Assembly (NCBI GenBank): GCA_937916485.1
Contig: CALFSV010000119.1
Span: 1-64,000 of the forward strand
Direction: 5' to 3'
DNA length: 64,000 bases
DNA from: an uncultured Paracoccaceae bacterium
GTDB lineage: Bacteria > Pseudomonadota > Alphaproteobacteria > Rhodobacterales > Rhodobacteraceae
Every line of letters starts with the position of its first letter. Within the stretch, counting starts at the first letter, position 1. Made by a program: the position numbers and the translations under genes. The notes beneath the pieces are model-generated. The model made no database searches. It saw only the letters and a program-made list of their open reading frames with translations, and had not been told where the DNA came from. This document shows positions 52,351 to 64,000 of this stretch, one piece after another.

Positions 52351-53397
52351 CTATGGCTGGTCACCAAGGCGTGAGATTGCCCACCGGGCCGCATCAGCGA
52401 CAACAGCGTCAGGGTCGTCGGCCAAGGCTTGGGCGACTGGTTGCAGGGACTTGTCCCCCGAATTCCCGATTGCGTAAAAAACGTTCCTGACAAAGCGGTC
52501 GCGACCTATACGCTTGACCGGACTGCCGGCAAACCGGGCGCGAAAGGCCGCATCGTCCAGCCGGGCAAGATCGGCCAGTAAAGGCGGCCCGTCTTGGCGT
52601 AGATAGCGCATCTCGGTCGCGGCCACGGCAAACTTGTTCCAGGGACATACCGCCAGGCAATCGTCGCACCCGTAGATGCGATTGCCCATCCGGGACCGAA
52701 GGTCAGGGGCAACAGGGCCCCGATGCTCGATCGTCAGATAGGAGATGCAGCGGCGGGCATCCAGTTGATAGGGGGCGGGAAAGGCTTCCGTCGGGCAGAT
52801 ATCCAGACAGGCGGTGCAAGACCCGCAATGCTCCGCTTCAGGCTCGTCCGGCTCGAGTTCTACGGTGGTGAAAATCGCACCCAGAAACACCCAGTTTCCC
52901 AGATCCCGGCCCAGCAGGTTGGTATGCTTGCCCTGCCAGCCCAGCCCGGCAGCCTGCGCGAGGGGCTTTTCCATCACCGGGGCGGTATCGACAAACACCT
53001 TGATTTCAGCTCCGGGGACCTGCGAAATCAACCAGCGGCCGACGGCCTTCAAGCGCTTCTTGACAAGGTCATGGTAGTCGCGGCCGTGGGCATAGACACT
53101 GATCGCCCCACGGTCCGTCTGGTCCAACACAGCCAGAGGGTTATGAATGGGGGTATATGCCTCTGCCAACATGATGACCGACCGGGCTTCGGGCCATAGG
53201 GCAGACGGATCGCCACGCCATGCCATACGCTCGGCCATCCAATCCATCTGTCCGTGGCGACCTGCCTCAACAAACGCAGCGAGGCGGCCGGCGATGTCGG
53301 GGACGCCATCCGGGCGACAGATCCCGATCTTGGAAAAACCGGCCTCAAGAGAAAATGAGGTCAGTCCCTCTTTCAGGCCCTGGCTTCTTTGGATCAC
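52351..53397 (-). CDS. queG: Epoxyqueuosine reductase
   Basis: 348 residues starting at GTG 53397, with GAGGAT before it. Two 4Fe-4S motifs, [16 protein letters not shown] and [14 protein letters not shown], plus the cobalamin-binding N-terminal region ([29 protein letters not shown]) identify QueG, which makes queuosine in tRNA from epoxyqueuosine. The C-terminal HEAT-like segment ([23 protein letters not shown]) is present. It lies 48 bases after the glutathione transferase gene on the same strand. Confidence 0.95.
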   Translation of the reverse strand: MIQRSQGLKEGLTSFSLEAGFSKIGICRPDGVPDIAGRLAAFVEAGRHGQMDWMAERMAWRGDPSALWPEARSVIMLAEAYTPIHNPLAVLDQTDRGAISVYAHGRDYHDLVKKRLKAVGRWLISQVPGAEIKVFVDTAPVMEKPLAQAAGLGWQGKHTNLLGRDLGNWVFLGAIFTTVELEPDEPEAEHCGSCTACLDICPTEAFPAPYQLDARRCISYLTIEHRGPVAPDLRSRMGNRIYGCDDCLAVCPWNKFAVAATEMRYLRQDGPPLLADLARLDDAAFRARFAGSPVKRIGRDRFVRNVFYAIGNSGDKSLQPVAQALADDPDAVVADAARWAISRLGDQP

Positions 53398-53445
53398 AAG
53401 TATCCTCGGGGGTCTGGGGGCAGACAGCCCCCAGCCGTCACCGCC

Positions 53446-54138
53446 TCAGAAATCCAGATCGGCATAATGCGCAGGCGGAATAAACCCTGGGACCTGATCC
53501 GCGAGCAGGGATCGGAAGGCCGGACGCGACTTGATTTTGGCGTACCAGTCCTTGACGCTCTCGGATCTGTTCCAGTCCACATCCGATATGTAGTCAAGGC
53601 AGCTCAGGTGGGCTGCGGCGGCAAAGTCGGCAAGGCTCATGTCATTTCCAGCCAGCCAACGGCGGCTTTCCAATAGCCAGGACATGTAATCAAGGTGAAA
53701 CTTGATCGCCTTGGCCCCGGCTTTCACATTCGCACTGTCGGGATAACCCGATCCCATGACTTTCCGAAAAACCCGCTCACCGATCAGCTTCGAAGTCACT
53801 TCCGCATGAAACTTGTCATCGAACCAGCTCACAATACGGCGAACCTCATATCGGGTCTCGGCATCGCGGGGCATGAGGGACGGAGTCGGGTAGACCTCTT
53901 CGAGGTATTCACAAATGGCACCGCTGTCGGCCATCGTGCGGTTTCCAAGCTTCAGGACAGGGACCTTGCCGGCCGGGTTGCGCCGCAGAAAGTCGGGATC
54001 CTGTTCCCAGTAACGCTCTTCGACGAGTTTTACTTCGATCTTCTTTTCGGCAAGGCTCAACCGCACCTTCCGGCTGAAAGGGGACAGCGGGTAGTGATAA
54101 AGTATGTTTGTTGAGCCAGAGGCACGGTCAGTTTGCAT
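53446..54138 (-). CDS. Glutathione S-transferase
   Basis: 230 residues. YHYPLSPFSRKVRLSLAEK provides the active-site Ser/Cys loop, NPAGKVPVLKLGN the cis-Pro, and MADSGAICEYLEEVYP the gamma-glutamyl site. The C-terminal domain contains SLADFAAAAHLSCLDYI. It is unlike the etherase-like copy at 23160, which has a longer helical domain. Adjacent to queG on the same strand, probably co-transcribed; a general stress or detoxification role is inferred. Confidence 0.9.
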   Translation of the reverse strand: MQTDRASGSTNILYHYPLSPFSRKVRLSLAEKKIEVKLVEERYWEQDPDFLRRNPAGKVPVLKLGNRTMADSGAICEYLEEVYPTPSLMPRDAETRYEVRRIVSWFDDKFHAEVTSKLIGERVFRKVMGSGYPDSANVKAGAKAIKFHLDYMSWLLESRRWLAGNDMSLADFAAAAHLSCLDYISDVDWNRSESVKDWYAKIKSRPAFRSLLADQVPGFIPPAHYADLDF

Positions 54139-54187
54139 GGTACTTCAATGCCATCGTGAGGGCGTCTGTTCAATGGGGATGATGGCT

Positions 54188-54955
54188 TCAACCTTCAAAG
54201 CAGGCTGCCCGGCCATCGGCCTGTATCGTCGCCGCACCATCCGCGATCGAGGCGGCGCGGCGGCGTATAAAGTCAGTCGGATTGCTGGCGGACCGTGTCT
54301 TGGGGCTTGGCAACACGGCCGCCAGACGGGCTGCCTGAGTTGGGCTCAGGTCAGCCGCATCAACGTTGAAATAGTGCCGGGCGGCGGCCTGCACCCCAAA
54401 GACACCTTCGTCGAACTCAACCACGTTAAGGTAAACCTCCAGTATCCGGCGCTTGCTCCAGACCCCTTCAATGACGGGCGTCATAAGTGCCTCCATCGCT
54501 TTGCGCAGCCAGGAGCGCCCCTGCCAGAGATAGACATTCTTGACCACCTGCTGACTGATCGTTGAGGCGCCCCGCCCGCCGCCAGCCTCCATGGCCAGTT
54601 GAATGGCCTTCAGATCAAGGCCCCAGTGCAGGCAGTAATTCGCATCTTCTGCCGCTACGACGGACCTGGCCATGACCGGGGCAATCTCATCCATTGCAAC
54701 CCATTCCCGATCCAATCCGCCCAATCGACGACCTTCGGAAACCATGTAGGGCGTCGTCGGAGGATTAACGAAACTAAAGAAGATCACGGCCAAAAGAACG
54801 GTTCCAGAAATCACGACAAGTCCTCGCAACAGCCACTGGAATAGCCATCGCAACGGACGACGCCGTTTGCCAGGCTTTTCCTCGGTCTTGGCTCTGGAGC
54901 CACTCCGCGGCTTTCTTGTCGATTTGGGTGTGCGCGCCATGTCGCCATAAGCCAT
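54188..54955 (-). CDS. mtgA: Monofunctional peptidoglycan glycosyltransferase
   Basis: 255 residues from ATG 54955, with 54940 as an equally possible start. A very basic cytoplasmic tail is followed by one membrane helix (LVVISGTVLLAVIFFSFV) and the GT51 domain: catalytic Glu in VVAAEDANYCLHWG, GASTISQQVVKN, RKAMEALMTPVIEGVWSKRRILEVYLN and FGVQAAARHYF. It polymerises lipid II into glycan strands without a transpeptidase domain. No clear ribosome site distinguishes the starts. Confidence 0.95.
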   Translation of the reverse strand: MAYGDMARTPKSTRKPRSGSRAKTEEKPGKRRRPLRWLFQWLLRGLVVISGTVLLAVIFFSFVNPPTTPYMVSEGRRLGGLDREWVAMDEIAPVMARSVVAAEDANYCLHWGLDLKAIQLAMEAGGGRGASTISQQVVKNVYLWQGRSWLRKAMEALMTPVIEGVWSKRRILEVYLNVVEFDEGVFGVQAAARHYFNVDAADLSPTQAARLAAVLPSPKTRSASNPTDFIRRRAASIADGAATIQADGRAACFEG

Positions 54956-55011
54956 CGCGTGATCGGCCGGGTCAAGCCCGCGCCCGGGACCAATTGGGAC
55001 TAAAGGGACCG

Positions 55012-55920
55012 TTAAAGAAGTTGTGCCTCGACCGCCCGCAAGACACGCCGTGCGGTGACGCGCCCGCCCTTGCCAGGCACAGGGTCAAGCTCGGGAAACA
55101 GGGCAAGCAGTTCGTCCCGGATCCCAGCGTCCGCCATCATGATGTAGTCGCCGGGATGAAAGCTTTCCGAAAGCAGCCCTTCTGCCAGGACAATCTCGTG
55201 TTCATCACAAAGGAAATGGTGGTAGTCGACCTGCGGCACTGGCAGGCGGTGGATGGTGTCGCCATTCACAAGATGCTTGGCGGCAACAAGTACCTCGTCC
55301 TCGCCAAAGAAAAGTTCGGCCCGCCAGCCGGTGATCACCATCCGGTGCTGCGGAGAAACCAGCAGTTGACGTTCATTGTCGAGCGCGCCCGGGGCAAATC
55401 GGATAGGAGCAAAATCACCTGTCCCATCTGTGCGCCGATGCCCCGTCCACAGGATTGGCTGCATCCCATGATCGCGGGTCAGGACGCGGTCGCCCACCTC
55501 AAGCTGTTCAACCGGCTTTGGGCCGGCTTCGGTCTCAATCATGGTTCCGGCAGCGAAACAGGGCGGACCAAGCTGACCCACGGGGATGTTCGTGCTATTG
55601 GTAACCCAGCTCGAGCTGTTGAACGTCGCCGGCTTGAGAATGGTGCCATCATTCGGGGTAAAGACGGCTCGCCCATCGGCCGTGTAGAACGTCACTCCGC
55701 GGATGGTGACCGCGCTGCCATCCATGGTGACCCGGATGACATCGTTGACCCAGATAGCCGTGATGTCAGAGCCGTCAAAGCTATCGTTGTTGCTCGAGGA
55801 GATCCGCCCGTCGTTGTTCTGGTCAATGAAAGAAAACTGGGACGGCGTCAGACTCGTTCCTGGGTCCGGCGGGTTGCCCGGATCCATGACGTAGAACTGA
55901 TCTGAATAGGACGTCGGCAA
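55012..55920 (-). CDS. Hint-domain (Hedgehog/intein-fold) protein
   Basis: 302 residues from TTG 55920, which has GGAG 7 bases upstream. The N-terminal 115 residues are Asn/Asp/Ser-rich with an EF-hand-like DQNNDGRISS. The Hint domain begins at PCFAAGTMIETEAGPKPVEQLEVGDRVLTRDHG, with nucleophile Cys and an HRM block (SPQHRMVITG). It continues through GDTIHRL...YHHFLCDEHEIVLAEGLLSESF. There is no classic signal peptide, so type I export is a guess. Hint domains of this kind are common in roseobacter surface proteins, and some autoprocess at the Cys. Function unknown. Confidence 0.87.
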   Translation of the reverse strand: MPTSYSDQFYVMDPGNPPDPGTSLTPSQFSFIDQNNDGRISSSNNDSFDGSDITAIWVNDVIRVTMDGSAVTIRGVTFYTADGRAVFTPNDGTILKPATFNSSSWVTNSTNIPVGQLGPPCFAAGTMIETEAGPKPVEQLEVGDRVLTRDHGMQPILWTGHRRTDGTGDFAPIRFAPGALDNERQLLVSPQHRMVITGWRAELFFGEDEVLVAAKHLVNGDTIHRLPVPQVDYHHFLCDEHEIVLAEGLLSESFHPGDYIMMADAGIRDELLALFPELDPVPGKGGRVTARRVLRAVEAQLL

Positions 55921-56025
55921 AGGGACGCTCCAAAGAAAATTACTTTTTGTTCAACGCTCCTTTTATCGTCGGTCTTTTCGTCGCGAGTTGGATCAGATCG
56001 CGGCCATTTCTGGGGCCAAACATGG

Positions 56026-56056
56026 CAAAGCCGGGGCAGTTACCGACCCGGCTTTG
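56026..56056 (-). terminator. Terminator-like hairpin after gltB
   Basis: CAAAGCCGGG and CCCGGCTTTG form a 10-bp perfect stem around an 11-base loop, 23 bases past the gltB stop on the minus strand. The T tract is short and broken. It separates gltB from the Hint gene. Confidence 0.6.
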
Positions 56057-56078
56057 GCATTTGTTCAACTTCAGTCCT

Positions 56079-60611
<4,533 letters not shown>

Positions 60612-60780
60612 TTCCGTCACATCCTCTCTTTGGGACTTCATCTTGTTCTTTCCTCTCATGACCGCGCCCTCTTGGGGGCGCGAAAGGTCCTGGGGGTCAT
60701 CTTGGTTCGGGTGTCTGGCCTGCCGCTTCCAGAAGCGTTAGCAAGGGTCCGGACCGGCTGGTCTGTGTTGCGATCAAGGG

Positions 60781-61464
60781 TCATCCCGGGCTCCATGAGG
60801 ACATGGTCACGCCACAGCCATATTTGGGGTTGGGGGACAAAAAGCCGGGTTCGCCTTGAAAGATGAACTCCACAGGGGAATCGTCACTTTCAAAACTGTC
60901 TTCGCCAACGGTCGTGGTTCCGACGCCGGACAAGAACAACCGCCAATCCCGGCTGATGTATTCAAACCCCTCGGCCGCCCAAAGCTCGGAACCATCCTGC
61001 GACAAGGCACGGATGGAATATCGGGTTTCCTCCAGCTGGACGCCATCTATTGTGACCGCCCGACCCGTCAGGCTATCGGCCCCGACATAGCGGGTAGGCC
61101 CAAGCTGATCGGACAGAGTCAGAAAGTCGTAGGTGTCTGCCCCCGCCTCAGTCAGCTCCGTGAAGGATGCGCGATCGGCAGGTGCAGGTTCCAGCATCTC
61201 GGAATGTCCAGAACTCGCGTAAAAGCTCTCGATCCATTGAGTTTCCGCATCTATCGCCCCGACATAGGATAGACCGTCCTCGTTCAGGTCGACGCGCCGT
61301 TGCAGACCGGCGGGATCGTCGGTGCAAGTGAAATGGTGGCTGACGGTGCAGGTCTTGGACTGGACCGTGACGTAAGCTTCGCACCCTACAGGCAAGGAGA
61401 AGCTGCCTTGCGCCATCGAGGGCAAGGGCAAAGCACAAAGGATGGCCGATACCAGACTGCGCAT
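60781..61464 (-). CDS. Exported cysteine-conserved protein, glt-locus family, copy 3
   Basis: 227 residues. Signal peptide MRSLVSAILCALPLPSMA. The mature part opens with GCEAYVTVQSKTCTVSHHFTC, giving three of four shared cysteines; the fourth is in the tail NPKYGCGVTMSS. Shared blocks are DAETQWIESFY, SFTELTEAGADTYDF, DSLTGRAVTIDGVQLEETRY, EYISRDWRLFLSG and EFIFQGEPGFLSP. It closely matches the copy encoded next to it. Predicted periplasmic beta-rich protein with two disulfides; the family is unknown to me. Last of three tandem genes between gltD and gltB. Confidence 0.85.
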   Translation of the reverse strand: MRSLVSAILCALPLPSMAQGSFSLPVGCEAYVTVQSKTCTVSHHFTCTDDPAGLQRRVDLNEDGLSYVGAIDAETQWIESFYASSGHSEMLEPAPADRASFTELTEAGADTYDFLTLSDQLGPTRYVGADSLTGRAVTIDGVQLEETRYSIRALSQDGSELWAAEGFEYISRDWRLFLSGVGTTTVGEDSFESDDSPVEFIFQGEPGFLSPNPKYGCGVTMSSWSPG

Positions 61465-61467
61465 GAC

Positions 61468-62163
61468 CTAGCCTCCGGTCATTTTGGACAACATGACACC
61501 GCAATCGTGGCGCGGCCTCGCGGACAGGAAACCGGGTTCGCCCGGAAAAACAAACTCGACCGGGCGGCCGTCGGTTTCAAAGACGTCACTCGGCGTTGTG
61601 ACGGTGCGGATACCTGACAGAAAGGTGCGCCAGTCGCGGTTGATGTATTCATTCCCCTCGACCCGCCACAACTCAACCCCGGAGGGGTCCGAGGCGACTA
61701 CCTCGAAAAAGGTTTCCTCGAGTTGGATACCGTCGATGGTGACCGTGACGCCTGTCAGCGCATCAGAGCCTGTATAGACCGTCACGCCAAAGGGGTCCGA
61801 GATGGTGCTGAATTCAAAGGTATCTTGTCCGGTCTCTGTCAGTTCCGTAAAAGACGCGGGATCGGGGGCACCGGGTGCCAATCTGTCGGTCGACCCAGAC
61901 AGGAAATGGTTGCTTTCGATCCACTGGGTTTCGGCGTCGATAATGCCTGCGTAGACAACCTGCTCTTCATCCAGGTCGATGCGACGCTGGTATCCTTCGG
62001 GGTCGCCTTGGCATGTAAACAGATGGCTGACACTGCAGCCCCGTCTTTGGATGGTGACATAGGCTGTGCAGCCAGCAGGCAGCGCAATGGTATCTGGCTG
62101 ACCCGTGCTTTGCGCTGCGGCGGGGTTTGCCAGAAGGCATGCCATGGCAAGCGGCCGGATCAT
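61468..62163 (-). CDS. Exported cysteine-conserved protein, glt-locus family, copy 2
   Basis: 231 residues. A short signal peptide (MIRPLAMACLLANPAAA) precedes GCTAYVTIQRRGCSVSHLFTC. The same blocks as copy 3 follow in order (DAETQWIESNHF, SFTELTETGQDTFEF, DALTGVTVTIDGIQLEETFF, EYINRDWRTFLSG, EFVFPGEPGFLSA) and the tail RHDCGVMLS. It overlaps copy 1 by ATGA and lies 3 bases from copy 3, so the three are one transcript. Copies 2 and 3 are the most alike pair. No enzymatic motif is visible. Confidence 0.85.
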   Translation of the reverse strand: MIRPLAMACLLANPAAAQSTGQPDTIALPAGCTAYVTIQRRGCSVSHLFTCQGDPEGYQRRIDLDEEQVVYAGIIDAETQWIESNHFLSGSTDRLAPGAPDPASFTELTETGQDTFEFSTISDPFGVTVYTGSDALTGVTVTIDGIQLEETFFEVVASDPSGVELWRVEGNEYINRDWRTFLSGIRTVTTPSDVFETDGRPVEFVFPGEPGFLSARPRHDCGVMLSKMTGG

Positions 62164-62879
62164 TGTAGAAATCCGGACAGGACGGTGCTGCAGTCATAAC
62201 GGGGTGAGGCGTTGAAAAAGCCGGGCTCGCCGGGGTAGATGAACTCGACCGGGGTCGCATCCATGATCTGGTCAGGAGTGTCCTGGTTCCAGGTTTCGCC
62301 TAGAAAGAACAGCCTGTGGCTCGAGCTGATGAACTGACGACCCGCGCCGCGATAGCTGATCGTGCCATCGGGCAGCGTCACCTCGTAGGCGAATTCGGTG
62401 CGCAACAAGGGCTCGCCATCAATCACCACCTCCTCGCCGGTCAGGCTGTCATAGCCGCGGATCCGCTCGGCTGGTTCGCCCCGGTCATTGGTCACGGTAA
62501 AATCGTAGGTGTCATAGTCTTCAGCCAGAAGCACTGTGATGCTTTCGGGATCGGGCGCTGGCTGCACCATCGTTTCAACCGCCGGCGGCTGGGCAAAGTA
62601 CGTCTCAAGCCACTGAAACTCTGCATCCACCTTGCGCACATTGAACGGACCGGCATCGGTAAACAGGGAAACCCACTGCTCTCCGGGCGCATCGGTCTCA
62701 CAGGTCCAGACGTGGGTGACGAGGCAGGCACGGGATTGGACGGTCAAGACACCGCTGCACCCGGGCGGGGGGGCAAAACTGGTTTGTGCAAGGGCGGGAC
62801 CGGCGCAGCACAACAGGACCGCTCCGGCGAGGTGCCGGAACGTCCATCGTCTTGCCTTGGTGTGAGAGAGACCAAACAT
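62160..62879 (-). CDS. Exported cysteine-conserved protein, glt-locus family, copy 1
   Basis: 239 residues from ATG 62879 (AAAGGA upstream; the open frame extends to 62939). Signal peptide around HLAGAVLLCCAGPALA. The mature part has GCSGVLTVQSRACLVTHVWTC, DAEFQWLETYF, YDSLTGEEVVIDGEPLLRTEF, RQFISSSHRLFFLGE and EFIYPGEPGFFNASPRYDC, i.e. the four cysteines and block order of copies 2 and 3 with more divergence. It follows gltD by 99 bases, a gap without other features. The repeated gene order implies tandem duplication. Role in or near glutamate synthesis is unknown and may be only positional. Confidence 0.83.
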   Translation of the reverse strand: MFGLSHTKARRWTFRHLAGAVLLCCAGPALAQTSFAPPPGCSGVLTVQSRACLVTHVWTCETDAPGEQWVSLFTDAGPFNVRKVDAEFQWLETYFAQPPAVETMVQPAPDPESITVLLAEDYDTYDFTVTNDRGEPAERIRGYDSLTGEEVVIDGEPLLRTEFAYEVTLPDGTISYRGAGRQFISSSHRLFFLGETWNQDTPDQIMDATPVEFIYPGEPGFFNASPRYDCSTVLSGFLQ

Positions 62880-62978
62880 CCGTTCCGATCCTTTCCTACA
62901 CAAACAGCCACAACCCCGACACAAGCGTACAAGTGCCAACGAATTTCCCGAGTGCCTTGTCCCGGAATGCCCCGACCG

Positions 62979-64000
62979 TTATTCCGCCGCGACCATCGCG
63001 CTTTGACCAAGATAGGTCAGGATCGCGTCGGCCGAGTCGCGACCGTCACGGATCGCCCAGACGACCAGCGATGCACCGCGGACGATGTCACCAGCCGCAT
63101 AGACACCATCAAGGCTTGTCTTGCCGGTGGTGTAATCGGCCCGGATGGTGCCCCAGCGTGTCACTTCCAGCCCTTCGACACCCCAAAGCTTTGGCAGGTC
63201 CTCGGGTTCGAACCCTAGTGCCTTGACCACAAGGTCAGCCTCTTCGAGGTAGTCGGCCCCTTCGATCAGTTCGGGGCTGCGGCGACCGGTGGCATCGGGA
63301 GCGCCAAGGCGCATACGCGATACGGTCACACCGCTTACGGTGTCGCCTTGGAACCCTTTGGGGGCTGTCAGCCAGACGAATTCCACGCCCTCTTCCTCGG
63401 CGTTGGCGACCTCGCGTTGCGAGCCCGGCATGTTCTCTTTGTCACGACGGTACAGGCATTTGACGCTTGTCGCGCCTTGCCGGATCGCCGTGCGAACGCA
63501 GTCCATGGCCGTGTCGCCGCCACCGATGACAACAACACGCTTACCTTCGGCGTTCAGTGCACCGCTGTCAAATTCCTCGACATCATCGCCAAAGCTTTTG
63601 CGGTTGGAGGCTGTCAGATAGTCGATGGCCCGCACGATCCCTTCTGCGTCAGACCCCGGCGCAACAAGATCGCGGGACTTGTAGACGCCCGTTGCGATGA
63701 GGATGGCGTCATGTTTGCCCCGGATTGCGTCAAAGCTCAGATCCGTGCCGATGTCGCAGTTCATCACAAACTCGACCCCGCCCTGCTCGAGCTGGTCGAT
63801 ACGCTTCATCACGACATCCTTTTCGAGCTTGAAGCCCGGGATGCCGTAGGTCAGCAATCCGCCGGCCCTGTCGTAGCGGTCATAGACCGTGACCTGAACG
63901 CCTGCGCGGCGCAGAACGTCGGCTGCGGCGAGGCCACCTGGACCGGCGCCGATGATGCCAACCGATTCAGTCCGCTCTTTGTGGGGGACGATGGGTTTGA
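62979..64000 (-). CDS. gltD: Glutamate synthase (NADPH) small subunit, N terminus outside window
   Basis: The frame is open from the TAA at 62979 to the window edge (about 340 codons), so the first 130 or so residues of the usual length lie beyond 64000. FAD-binding VGIIGAGPGGLAAADVL, RYDRAGGLLTYGIPGFKLEK, NAD(P)H-binding VVVIGGGDTAMDCVRTAIRQGA and the C-terminal LDGVYAAGDIVRGASLVVWAIRDGRDSA are typical. The usual N-terminal FeS cysteines cannot be checked. It feeds NADPH electrons to GltB. It is upstream of the three-paralog cluster and gltB on the same strand. Confidence 0.96.
   Translation of the reverse strand, partial: KPIVPHKERTESVGIIGAGPGGLAAADVLRRAGVQVTVYDRYDRAGGLLTYGIPGFKLEKDVVMKRIDQLEQGGVEFVMNCDIGTDLSFDAIRGKHDAILIATGVYKSRDLVAPGSDAEGIVRAIDYLTASNRKSFGDDVEEFDSGALNAEGKRVVVIGGGDTAMDCVRTAIRQGATSVKCLYRRDKENMPGSQREVANAEEEGVEFVWLTAPKGFQGDTVSGVTVSRMRLGAPDATGRRSPELIEGADYLEEADLVVKALGFEPEDLPKLWGVEGLEVTRWGTIRADYTTGKTSLDGVYAAGDIVRGASLVVWAIRDGRDSADAILTYLGQSAMVAAE

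Overview
The window looks like chromosomal DNA of an alphaproteobacterium of the Rhodobacteraceae (roseobacter group). The evidence is GC-rich coding DNA, a petABC cytochrome bc1 operon, a YjbH/YjbF exopolysaccharide module, a secreted Hint-domain protein, a thiBPQ operon with a TPP riboswitch, gltB/gltD of bacterial type, and the density of solute importers. The assignment rests on gene content and sequence style; no search was run. I see no rRNA, tRNA, CRISPR array, transposase or phage gene.

Layout. 1-4285: the tail of an unknown gene, then a phosphorelay set (receiver plus degenerate GGDEF protein, HPt protein, two-PAS histidine kinase, single-domain receiver). 4286-9167: a terminator, then an exopolysaccharide module (sugar transferase, small secreted protein, YjbH, YjbF lipoprotein) with one secreted-protein gene on the opposite strand. 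9213-40936: a large accessory catabolic and transport block. It holds a five-gene oligopeptide-type ABC importer on the minus strand; a five-gene branched-chain-type importer; a LacI regulator; a hydroxyisobutyrate-dehydrogenase-like reductase and an etherase-like glutathione transferase; a TauABC/SsuABC-type importer; a C-C hydrolase-like alpha/beta hydrolase; an M24 'peptidase'; a 2-oxoacid-dehydrogenase-like set (E1 alpha, E1 beta, odd E2) with an aldehyde dehydrogenase; a HAD phosphatase with a SorC-type regulator; a second LacI regulator with an MFS carrier; and a two-subunit molybdenum hydroxylase.

41158-64000 is mostly housekeeping: petABC; thiBPQ with its riboswitch; aroC; AEC and EamA transporters; a PQQ-type aldose dehydrogenase; queG; a glutathione transferase; mtgA; a Hint protein; and gltB and gltD separated by three tandem paralogous genes for small exported cysteine-conserved proteins.

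How the accessory block may work together. Six near-identical dyads built on GCAATCGATTGC lie upstream of the oligopeptide-type importer, the branched-chain-type importer, the first LacI gene with its divergent reductase operon, and the molybdenum hydroxylase operon. The two LacI proteins are close paralogs with the same recognition-helix sequence. This suggests one LacI-controlled regulon for import and oxidation of an unidentified, possibly N-heterocyclic or aromatic, compound. The substrate is inference. Other points of note are four DnaJ-type CxxCxGxG repeats inserted in the oligopeptide importer's DppD-like ATPase, an E2-like protein without the acyltransferase catalytic motif, an M24 protein with Cys at a metal-ligand Asp position, and the tandem family inside the glt locus.
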